Shown here: positions 6,320 through 12,321 of the stretch, piece after piece | Layout of the letters: each line of letters opens with the position of its first letter | How positions within the stretch are numbered: position 1 is the first letter of the stretch | Origin: JAJPJX01 sp964568355 | GTDB lineage: Bacteria; Acidobacteriota; Terriglobia; Bryobacterales; Bryobacteraceae | Direction: 5' to 3' | Length of the DNA: 13,044 nt | Assembly: GCA_964568355.1 (NCBI GenBank) | Contig: CAZMRK010000725.1 | Span: 1-13,044 of the forward strand | Program-made: the position numbers and the translations under genes | The notes under the pieces: generated by a model | What the model saw: only the letters and a program-made list of their open reading frames with translations | What the model was told of the DNA's origin: nothing | Database searches by the model: none

Positions 6320-7942
6320 ATGAATTCGCAGATGACGATTGGAAAGAAGTTCGCGTTTACTTGCGCCACGTTGGTTTTTCTTGCGGCCGCCTTGGCGGCC
6401 GTTTCCTTATATAGCAGCCATACTGCGCTTACCGGCATCCGGACGCTGGTAACGGATGCCATGCCGGGTATCTATTACTCCGACCAGATCAGGGCAGATG
6501 TCCTGGACCTGCGGGCGAATATCTGGCGCCACGTCGCTGCCTCTGACCCCAACACGCTGGCCGAGATCGAGCGTACCAACAGCGAGATCAGGCGGAAGCT
6601 GTCCGAAGACCTCGATCGCTACGAAAAAAGCATTACGCAGGCGGAAGATCGCGCGGAATTCGCCAGGATCAGGCCGGTTGTAGGCCGGTATCTGCAGGGT
6701 TGGGAACGGGTTCGCTCCATCAGCCGGGAAGGGAAGAATGCGGAAGCCGAGGCCATGATGACCCATGAGATTACTCCGATCTTCATGGAACTGAAGGCCG
6801 CGCTCGATGCCAGGTCGGACTGGAACAAACAATATGGCGATCGGATCGGCTCCGCTGCCGATGCATCGGCGCGCCGTGGAGAGTTCCTGACCTGGATGCT
6901 CACGCTGATTGCCGTGGGCGCCGGAGCAGGTCTTGCGATTCTCATCATCCGCGGGATGTCACGGGACTTGAATCAGATTGTGAATGAGCTTTCCGCCGGC
7001 GCGGAGCAGGTCTCCAGCGCCGCCTCGCAGGTGTCGTCCTCCTGCCAGTCGCTGGCCAAGGGTGCTTCGGAGCAAGCCGCTTCGCTCGAAGAAACTTCCG
7101 CCTCGAGCGAGGAGATTAACTCCATGGCCCAAAAGAACACCGAAAACTCCCGCTCTGCCGCGCAACTGGTTTCGCAAACGCAACAAACGATTATGCAGAC
7201 GAACCAATCCCTGGAGCAGATGGTGGGCGCCATGGGAGAAATCAATGCCTCCAGCGACAAGATCTCCAAAATCATCAAGATCATTGATGAGATCGCCTTC
7301 CAGACGAATATCCTGGCTTTGAACGCGGCGGTGGAGGCCGCTCGGGCCGGTGAGGCAGGCATGGGGTTTGCCGTGGTCGCCGATGAAGTCCGCAGTCTCG
7401 CCCAGCGCTGCGCGCAGGCCGCTAAAGACACCGCCGTACTGATTGAAGAATCGGTCACCAAGTCCAATGAGGGCAAAGTCAAAGTGGATCAGGTAGCCGC
7501 GGCCATGAATACCATCACGCAGTCTTCCGGGAGCGTGAAGACCCTGGTAGATGAGGTCAGCCTGGGCAGCGAAGAGCAATCCCGCGGCATGGAACAAATT
7601 GCCAAGGCCATCACCCAGATGGAGCAGGTGACCCAGACCACCGCTGCCGGCGCCGAAGAAGGCGCTTCGGCCGCCGAAGAATTGAATGCGCAATCGGAAA
7701 CGCTGAAAGACATCGTGATGCGTCTCACCGCGCTGGTCGGCCGGAGCAACGATAGAACCGGCATCTCGCTTCCGGTCAAGTCCAAAGGCTTGCCCGCGCT
7801 GCTTAGCGCTCGCCCGCAGAAATTGGATTCCGGCAGCCCGGTCGTCGCGAAGACCCCTCAACGCGGCGCCGGCCCCACTCGCGCCGCAAACCCGATCGAT
7901 CCTTCCGAGTTGCCCTTGGACGATGATTTCAAGTCTTTCTAA
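6320..7942 (+). CDS. Methyl-accepting chemotaxis protein with 4HB-type sensor domain
   Basis: Transmembrane chemoreceptor that controls CheA through CheW; 540 residues. TM1 is about 11-31, then comes a helical extracytoplasmic sensor of about 32-188 resembling the four-helix-bundle 4HB_MCP domain, then TM2 about 189-211. Only about 35 residues separate TM2 from the signalling coiled coil (GASEQAASLEETSASSEEIN, 248-267), so the HAMP region is short or degenerate. The conserved hairpin tip EIAFQTNILALNAAVEAARAGE is at 324-345, followed by GMGFAVVADEVRSLAQR. A flexible Pro/Ser-rich tail (about 475-530) ends in DFKSF. This fits the x-[HFYW]-x-x-[HFYW] pentapeptide that tethers CheR/CheB. ATG 6320 is chosen over TTG 6317 because GGAAGGA lies 9 nt upstream. 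It has its own sigma-28-type promoter and its own terminator. The ligand is unknown. Confidence 0.96.
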   Translation: MNSQMTIGKKFAFTCATLVFLAAALAAVSLYSSHTALTGIRTLVTDAMPGIYYSDQIRADVLDLRANIWRHVAASDPNTLAEIERTNSEIRRKLSEDLDRYEKSITQAEDRAEFARIRPVVGRYLQGWERVRSISREGKNAEAEAMMTHEITPIFMELKAALDARSDWNKQYGDRIGSAADASARRGEFLTWMLTLIAVGAGAGLAILIIRGMSRDLNQIVNELSAGAEQVSSAASQVSSSCQSLAKGASEQAASLEETSASSEEINSMAQKNTENSRSAAQLVSQTQQTIMQTNQSLEQMVGAMGEINASSDKISKIIKIIDEIAFQTNILALNAAVEAARAGEAGMGFAVVADEVRSLAQRCAQAAKDTAVLIEESVTKSNEGKVKVDQVAAAMNTITQSSGSVKTLVDEVSLGSEEQSRGMEQIAKAITQMEQVTQTTAAGAEEGASAAEELNAQSETLKDIVMRLTALVGRSNDRTGISLPVKSKGLPALLSARPQKLDSGSPVVAKTPQRGAGPTRAANPIDPSELPLDDDFKSF

Positions 7943-7966
7943 GCGGAGGGCGCATCGCCTCCCGCC

Positions 7967-8013
7967 GTGGGCCGGATGATCCGCCGGGCAAAGAATCCGG
8001 TCCACGTTTTTTT
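7967..8013 (+). terminator. Intrinsic terminator of the chemoreceptor gene
   Basis: GTGGGCCGGAT (7967-7977) pairs with ATCCGGTCCAC (7995-8005) over 11 bp with one G-U wobble, around a 17-nt loop. A run of seven T (8007-8013) follows after one G. It lies 24 nt after the receptor stop codon. Confidence 0.88.
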
Positions 8014-8028
8014 GCCGGCGATGCGGGC

Positions 8029-8055
8029 TTGCCCCTCTACCATTTGGGTTATGAT
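8029..8055 (+). promoter_or_regulatory. Candidate housekeeping promoter for the glycosidase/oxidoreductase/kinase cluster
   Basis: TTGCCC (8029-8034) and TATGAT (8050-8055) are separated by 15 nt, slightly short of the usual 16-18. The position is sensible: downstream of the receptor terminator and 15 nt before ATG 8071, which would leave a very short leader. Confidence 0.45.
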
Positions 8056-8070
8056 TGTCCGTAATTGGAC

Positions 8071-9297
8071 ATGACCCGTAAACTTGCTTCGCTCCTGCTG
8101 GCCGCTGGGGCGGTCTTACCGGCTGCCAGTCTTCCCGTTCCGGTGCCCCCCAAACAGTTCGCCGTCATGGCGTGGGGCGGCGCTCCGTCCGACCCGGAGC
8201 ACCTTCGCGGCATGAAAGAGGCGGGCCTCAACATTGCCGGATTCTGCAAGGCAGACGACCTCGAACGCGTTCGCGCGGCCGGCCTCACCTGCTTCGTCAC
8301 CGATCCGCGCGTCAATGGATACGACTGGATGAAACTGCCGCCCGAAGCGGAAATCCGCAAGAACATCACGTCCCTCCAGCAGCAGGTGGGCAGCAACCCC
8401 GCCGTCATGGGGTTTTACCTGCGGGATGAGCCTTCGGCCAACCTAATGCCGGGCATGGGCAAGGTCTCCGCCATCCTCCACGAAGCCATGCCCGACAAGT
8501 GGCCCTATGTAAACCTCTTTCCTTATCGCGTGCCGGCCGACCGTCTGGGCACGGATAACTACGATGATTACGTCCGCATGTTGGTGAAGACCATCGGCCA
8601 GCCGTTCCTCAGCTATGACAACTACTCGCTGGTCGGCGGCCAGATGCTCGATTTCTTTTACAACAACCTGGAAATTGTCCGCCGGCTCGGTCTCGAAACG
8701 CATACGCCCTTCTGGAATTGCATCCTGGCCAACTCTCACTTCAACTACATGGAGCCCTCGGACGCGACGTTTGCTTTACAGGTTTACGCCACCATGGCCT
8801 ACGGTGGAAGGGGCATCCAATATTTCACCTATTTCTCGCCGGAGATCGGCAACTACCGGATGGCCGCCGTGGATCAGTTCGGCCATCGCACGCCCACCTG
8901 GGACATGCTGCGCCGCATCAATCTCCAGATCCACGCGCTGGCCCCTACCCTGGCGAAACTGCATAGCACCGGGGTCTATCACTACCCCGATGTGCCGGAG
9001 AAGGCCAAGCCGCTCAGCGCCAGTAAGCTCATCCGCAGCGTCCAGATGACCCAGCGCCTGGTGCAGGCGCCGGCTGGAGGGCGCTGCCTGATCGGCGAAT
9101 TTGAAGATGCGCAGGGTCGCCCCTACTTCATGATCGTGAACAAGGATCTGAACCATTCCTTTCAGTTTCGAATCGACCTCAGTCAGCCGAACCGCAAGCT
9201 TATCCGCATCTCCAACTACACTGGCAAAGAGGAGCCGTTCGGGCGTGAGATGGACTGGCTGGCGCCTGGTGCGGGAATCCTTTTTCGCGTCGAATAA
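8071..9297 (+). CDS. Secreted TIM-barrel glycoside hydrolase-like protein (GH42-like, uncharacterised)
   Basis: 408 residues with a Sec signal peptide (MTRKLASLLLAAGAVLPAAS, 1-20), so it acts outside the cytoplasm. The order of blocks fits a beta/alpha barrel: FAVMAWGGAPSDPEHLRGMKEAG (30-52), then MGFYLRDEPS (113-122). E120 sits where clan-A glycosidases place the acid/base Glu after strand 4. Further blocks are FLSYDNYSL (179-187), MAYGGRGIQYFTYFSPE (242-258) and a small C-terminal beta domain (about 335-408, FMIVNKDLN). The nucleophile is not certain; E258 is one candidate. The family is not one I can name firmly; GH42-like or a related putative beta-glycosidase is the closest description. 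ATG 8071 is preferred to TTG 8065 because it starts the signal peptide directly. No good Shine-Dalgarno is seen. The oxidoreductase begins 3 nt after its stop, suggesting an operon. Confidence 0.83.
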   Translation: MTRKLASLLLAAGAVLPAASLPVPVPPKQFAVMAWGGAPSDPEHLRGMKEAGLNIAGFCKADDLERVRAAGLTCFVTDPRVNGYDWMKLPPEAEIRKNITSLQQQVGSNPAVMGFYLRDEPSANLMPGMGKVSAILHEAMPDKWPYVNLFPYRVPADRLGTDNYDDYVRMLVKTIGQPFLSYDNYSLVGGQMLDFFYNNLEIVRRLGLETHTPFWNCILANSHFNYMEPSDATFALQVYATMAYGGRGIQYFTYFSPEIGNYRMAAVDQFGHRTPTWDMLRRINLQIHALAPTLAKLHSTGVYHYPDVPEKAKPLSASKLIRSVQMTQRLVQAPAGGRCLIGEFEDAQGRPYFMIVNKDLNHSFQFRIDLSQPNRKLIRISNYTGKEEPFGREMDWLAPGAGILFRVE

Positions 9298-9300
9298 ATC

Positions 9301-10344
9301 ATGAAAACCGTCAATCTGGCAATGCTCGGCTCCGGCTTCGTAGCCGATTTCTATATGCAGGGGCTGGCCAATGTCAACGGCCAGCAGGTTGTGGTCAACT
9401 ATTCGCGGACCGCGAAAAAGGCGCGCGCATTCGCCTCCCGGTGGGGCATCCCGGGCTCGTCCACGGACCTGCAGGAGATCATCTCCCGCGCGGATATCGA
9501 CCTTTACGTCATCGCTCTCCCCAATGAGGAGCATATGCCCGTGGCGCTCGCCCTGGCCAAGGCCCGGCGCAACCAGGTCTGCACCAAGCCCCTCGGCCGC
9601 AACCGCCGCGAAGCCAAGGCCATGTGGGAAGCGGCGCGGAAGTCCGGGGCCATCCATGGCTACGCCGAAACCGAAGTCTTCGCGCCCTGCGTGGTCAAAG
9701 GGCGTGAAACCATCGAACGCGGTGGTGTGGGCCGCGTCATCTGGGTGCGCTCCCGGGAATCCCACAGCGGTCCGCACTCTCCCCATTTCTGGGACGTCCA
9801 AAAGACCGGCGGAGGCGCCATGAATGACCTCGGATGCCACTGCATCGCCGCCGCCCGCTACTTCTTCGGCAAACAGGACGACCGGATCGTGGAGGTGATG
9901 GCCTGGGGCGATACCTTCGTCCATGGCGCCAAAACCAAAGGGGAGGACAACGCTCTGCTCGTGCTGCGCTTCGCTTCGGGCGGCATCGGCCATTGTGAAC
10001 TCTCCTGGACCACGCTGGGCGGGCTCGATCTGCGCAACGAGGTCCATGGCTCGGAAGGATCTATCTTTACCGACGTGACCCGCGGCACCCCCATCGCCAG
10101 CTTTACGCGCAAATCATCCGGATACGTTGTAGAAAAAGCCGACATTGATTTCGGCTGGACCAGGCCGCTGCCCGAAGAAGCCTTCGCCTATGGCTACCAG
10201 GCCGAGATGCGCCACTTCGTCGAGTGCGTACGCGACGGCAGGGCGCCGCGCGAGACCTACGAAGACGGATATATCGTCAACTGCGTGTTGGACGCGGGTT
10301 ACGAATCCATGCGCTCCCGCAAATGGGTCAAGGTGCGCTATTGA
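9301..10344 (+). CDS. Gfo/Idh/MocA-family sugar oxidoreductase
   Basis: NAD(P)-dependent dehydrogenases of this family oxidise or epimerise sugars and cyclitols. The 347-residue protein has a Rossmann GxGxxA motif at G10-S-G12-F-V-A15 and the C-terminal Gfo/Idh/MocA alpha/beta domain from about 125. The usual EKP motif reads T95-K96-P97: the catalytic Lys is kept but the preceding Glu is Thr. GGGAMNDLGCHCI (170-182) provides the D176/H180 pair of the DxGxH motif. There is no signal peptide or Tat leader, so it is cytosolic, unlike the enzyme encoded just upstream. It sits 3 nt after the glycosidase-like gene and its stop codon TGA overlaps the TTG start of the kinase, so all three are probably co-transcribed. 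The substrate is unknown; a product of the upstream glycosidase is a reasonable guess. Confidence 0.93.
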   Translation: MKTVNLAMLGSGFVADFYMQGLANVNGQQVVVNYSRTAKKARAFASRWGIPGSSTDLQEIISRADIDLYVIALPNEEHMPVALALAKARRNQVCTKPLGRNRREAKAMWEAARKSGAIHGYAETEVFAPCVVKGRETIERGGVGRVIWVRSRESHSGPHSPHFWDVQKTGGGAMNDLGCHCIAAARYFFGKQDDRIVEVMAWGDTFVHGAKTKGEDNALLVLRFASGGIGHCELSWTTLGGLDLRNEVHGSEGSIFTDVTRGTPIASFTRKSSGYVVEKADIDFGWTRPLPEEAFAYGYQAEMRHFVECVRDGRAPRETYEDGYIVNCVLDAGYESMRSRKWVKVRY

Positions 10345-10796
10345 GCCCGCCGGAGCGGCAACGGATCGTCTTGGCCGTGGGTCTGCCGGGCTCTGGCAAA
10401 TCCACCTACCTGGGCCGCCTGGGGAGCCGTCCGCTTTCTTCCGATGAGGTTCGCCTGCTGCTCGCCGACGATGCCACCGATCAGACCATCCACGTGCGCG
10501 TCTTTCTGACCCTGCGCTACCTGCTGCGGCACCGTCTGGCGATCGGCCGCCCGGTGACCTACATCGATGCCACCCACCTCACGCCGGAGGAGCGGCAGCC
10601 CTACCTGGCCATCGGCCGGGCTTTCGGCTGTGACGTCGAAGCGCTTTATTTCGATGTGCCTGTGGAAATCTGCCGGGAGCGCAATCGCCTCCGGCGGCGC
10701 GTGGTTCCGGAAGATGTGCTCGACCGCATGGAGGCCAAGCTGGTTCCGCCGACGCTCGCCGAAGGGTTCTCCAAAATTACCGTTGTCAGCCCTTAG
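10341..10796 (+). CDS. P-loop kinase, AAA_33/polynucleotide-kinase-like
   Basis: 151-residue P-loop NTPase. Walker A is GLPGSGKST at 14-22, followed by SSDEVR (33-38), the position of the Asp-containing motif after the P-loop in T4 polynucleotide kinase-like proteins. IDATHLTPEERQPYLAIGRAFG (75-96) matches the D-x-T-x4-R region of this family. A lid with several Arg follows (ERNRLRRR, 113-120) and the typical ending P-E-D-V-x-x-R-x4-x-P-P-T-x-x-E-G-F (123-143). Such proteins phosphorylate sugars, nucleic-acid ends or small molecules; the substrate cannot be read here. The start is TTG 10341, overlapping the oxidoreductase TGA as TTGA, with AAGG 6-9 nt upstream. Its stop TAG shares bases with the stop of the convergent epimerase. 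Longer in-frame reading upstream lies inside the oxidoreductase and is rejected. Confidence 0.87.
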   Translation: MSPPERQRIVLAVGLPGSGKSTYLGRLGSRPLSSDEVRLLLADDATDQTIHVRVFLTLRYLLRHRLAIGRPVTYIDATHLTPEERQPYLAIGRAFGCDVEALYFDVPVEICRERNRLRRRVVPEDVLDRMEAKLVPPTLAEGFSKITVVSP

Positions 10797-11827
10797 AATC
10801 CGCTGGGAGCGATCCAGTAGCTCTCGCGCCACTCTCCGCCCGCGGGGACGCTCTGCAGTTCCTTGTAGATCCCCCGGTGCGCGAGATTGAAGCCATTGGT
10901 AATCATCGACATCGGCTCGAAGCAGATGAAGCCCTTGCCGGAAGGTGAATACACTACAGCCACCGTGTACTTGGCGCCATAGGTCACCGAGATCTTTTCC
11001 CGCTTGCCCTCCACCCAGAATCGGGCCTTCCCGTCAGCATCGCGCACGAGGTTGCCGAAAACATCGTCAAACTGCACGCCGGCAAGAGGCTGCGGATCGG
11101 CAAAAGAGACCGGCTTGCGCTCTCCAGTGGGGATCAGTTCTTTGGAAAGCTCCAGGTGATCCCGCGCCGCCAGGTGGACCTTCCATTGGTCTTGCGGCGC
11201 GTCGTGGAGCTGGAAATACGGATGGAAGCCGATGCCCACCGGCATGGGCATTGTGGAATGATTCAACAGCCGGGTTTCGACCTCCAGCACGCCGTCCCGC
11301 AGGCGGTAGGTCATCTCGATGGTATGGGCGAAGGGAAATTGGGCCATCAGCTCCGGGTGTTTCCAGAATTCCAGGCGGCTGGTCACCTGCGCCGCGTGGT
11401 CATCCGCGGTGGCCGAGACCACCTCCCACAGGGGGGAGAAGGTGAGCAGCCCATGAATCGGCTTCCGGTTGTTGTCCCGCCGCAGATTACCGATCTCCGA
11501 ATTCAGCAGGAACTTCTTTCCGCCGGCCCAGAAAGCATCCCCGTCGATCCGATTCGCCCAGGGGGCCAGAAACGGATTTCCACAGAGCGCCGGCTTCGCA
11601 CGAAACTCGCCGAGGCGTTCGAACGGCACCCAGAACGCATTCTTTCCATGGACCTTTAGTTCATAAGCAAGATTACCCAACGAAGGAGCTACGGAGACCT
11701 CCGTAGCGTGCGCGGAATCGGCCAAACGGACCACCGCGAGATCATCTACGTTGATTTTTTGAACAGTATAGTTCGCAGCTTGAGCCATATAGGGGAAGAG
11801 TAGGAGCGGGAGCGTGGCCGTTTTCAT
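10793..11827 (-). CDS. Exported aldose 1-epimerase (galactose mutarotase) family protein
   Basis: Interconverts alpha and beta anomers of hexoses. The 344-residue protein has a signal peptide (MKTATLPLLLFPYMAQA, 1-17), so it acts in the periplasm or outside. The galactose mutarotase-like beta-sandwich shows NPFLAPWANRI (84-94) with substrate-binding N92-R93. It also has IHG with H125, GIGFHPYF (198-205) with catalytic-acid-type H202, and CFEPMS (302-307) with catalytic-base-type E304. D255 in FDDVF is a likely sugar-hydroxyl ligand. All key residues of the family are present. ATG 11827 is chosen because it opens the signal peptide; a longer in-frame reading to 11938 runs into the upstream gene and lacks one. 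It lies 2 nt after the Cys-rich protein gene, so the two are probably one operon. Its stop overlaps the kinase stop by 4 nt. Confidence 0.95.
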   Translation of the reverse strand: MKTATLPLLLFPYMAQAANYTVQKINVDDLAVVRLADSAHATEVSVAPSLGNLAYELKVHGKNAFWVPFERLGEFRAKPALCGNPFLAPWANRIDGDAFWAGGKKFLLNSEIGNLRRDNNRKPIHGLLTFSPLWEVVSATADDHAAQVTSRLEFWKHPELMAQFPFAHTIEMTYRLRDGVLEVETRLLNHSTMPMPVGIGFHPYFQLHDAPQDQWKVHLAARDHLELSKELIPTGERKPVSFADPQPLAGVQFDDVFGNLVRDADGKARFWVEGKREKISVTYGAKYTVAVVYSPSGKGFICFEPMSMITNGFNLAHRGIYKELQSVPAGGEWRESYWIAPSGF

Positions 11828-11829
11828 GG

Positions 11830-12255
11830 TTATTTGTCGTTTTGGGCGGCATCCGGATCGCGCAGGTCCAAAGTGGTTTCTTCCTGGCAGCACCAACACG
11901 GTCCGGGGGCGTAGGTGCGTATGGAGCAGGTGTCGCACCAGTAGGTGATCACCTTCAGATGACCATTTTTATGGACAAACATGGCCTTGGTGAATAGAGG
12001 GTCCACCTGAAACTTATCGGGGCCAACGAAATGGCCCTTGGCTTCCAGATCAAATCCGTTGAGACGCTTATCGGTGAGCACTTTCTGCGTGCCCTCGTCA
12101 CCTTCCAGGATAATGCGTTGATTGCCGGCGGTTTGAAGGACCGGAGGCTGATTGGGTGCCTGGACCAGTTTCCCGCGAACAGAGACCGATTTCGGTGATT
12201 CGGCGAAACCAGTCACACCCAGAAAAAACATCAAAACCAGCAGACAGTATCGCAT
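11830..12255 (-). CDS. Exported cysteine-rich protein of unknown function
   Basis: 141 residues with a Sec signal peptide ending around GFAES (16-20). The mature part begins with a short beta-rich region (about 22-105) containing GDEGTQKVLTDKRLNGFDLEAKG. This is followed by the striking Cys cluster WCDTCSIRTYAPGPCWCCQEE: C107-x2-C110 and C120-x-C122-C123. The tail TTLDLRDPD is acidic. The Cys spacing could bind a metal or form disulphides; it is not thioredoxin-like in context. I recognise no named family, though similar YWC-x2-C-xIRTY-x-PG sequences seem familiar from Acidobacteriota. The gene is the first of a probable two-gene operon with the exported aldose epimerase, 2 nt downstream. A TACAAT box lies just ahead of its ATG. 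Confidence 0.82.
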   Translation of the reverse strand: MRYCLLVLMFFLGVTGFAESPKSVSVRGKLVQAPNQPPVLQTAGNQRIILEGDEGTQKVLTDKRLNGFDLEAKGHFVGPDKFQVDPLFTKAMFVHKNGHLKVITYWCDTCSIRTYAPGPCWCCQEETTLDLRDPDAAQNDK

Positions 12256-12263
12256 TTGCTTCT

Positions 12264-12269
12264 ATTGTA
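12264..12269 (-). promoter_or_regulatory. Possible -10 box (TACAAT, minus strand) for the Cys-rich protein/epimerase pair
   Basis: On the minus strand TACAAT ends 8 nt before the ATG at 12255, so the transcript would start at or next to the start codon. No TTGACA-like -35 is found 16-18 bp upstream. The 66-bp divergent gap to the MFS gene is the only non-coding space available for promoters of both genes. Confidence 0.35.
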
Positions 12270-12321
12270 GCCCCGGGGGAAGGATGGCCCTGAGTTACAC
12301 TGAAGGCAGTTAGCTGCGCTC

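Noticed and set aside
6384..6401. Perfect inverted repeat CGGCCGCC-TT-GGCGGCCG in the first helix of the chemoreceptor
   Set aside because: It is explained by Ala codons (GCG, GCC) of the transmembrane segment; it is too near the start to be a terminator and has no T-run.
8776..10047. 423-codon minus-strand ORF across the glycosidase-like and oxidoreductase genes
   Set aside because: It spans two well-supported plus-strand genes and their junction, with no domain signatures; it is a GC-driven antisense shadow.
11828..11938. N-terminal extension of the aldose epimerase
   Set aside because: The extension overlaps the Cys-rich protein gene in another frame, lacks conserved sequence, and would bury the signal peptide that begins at 11827.
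12256..12321. Operator or paired promoters in the divergent Cys-rich protein/MFS gap
   Set aside because: I looked for palindromes and -35/-10 pairs toward the MFS gene; only the weak minus-strand TACAAT was found, so no operator or MFS promoter is annotated.
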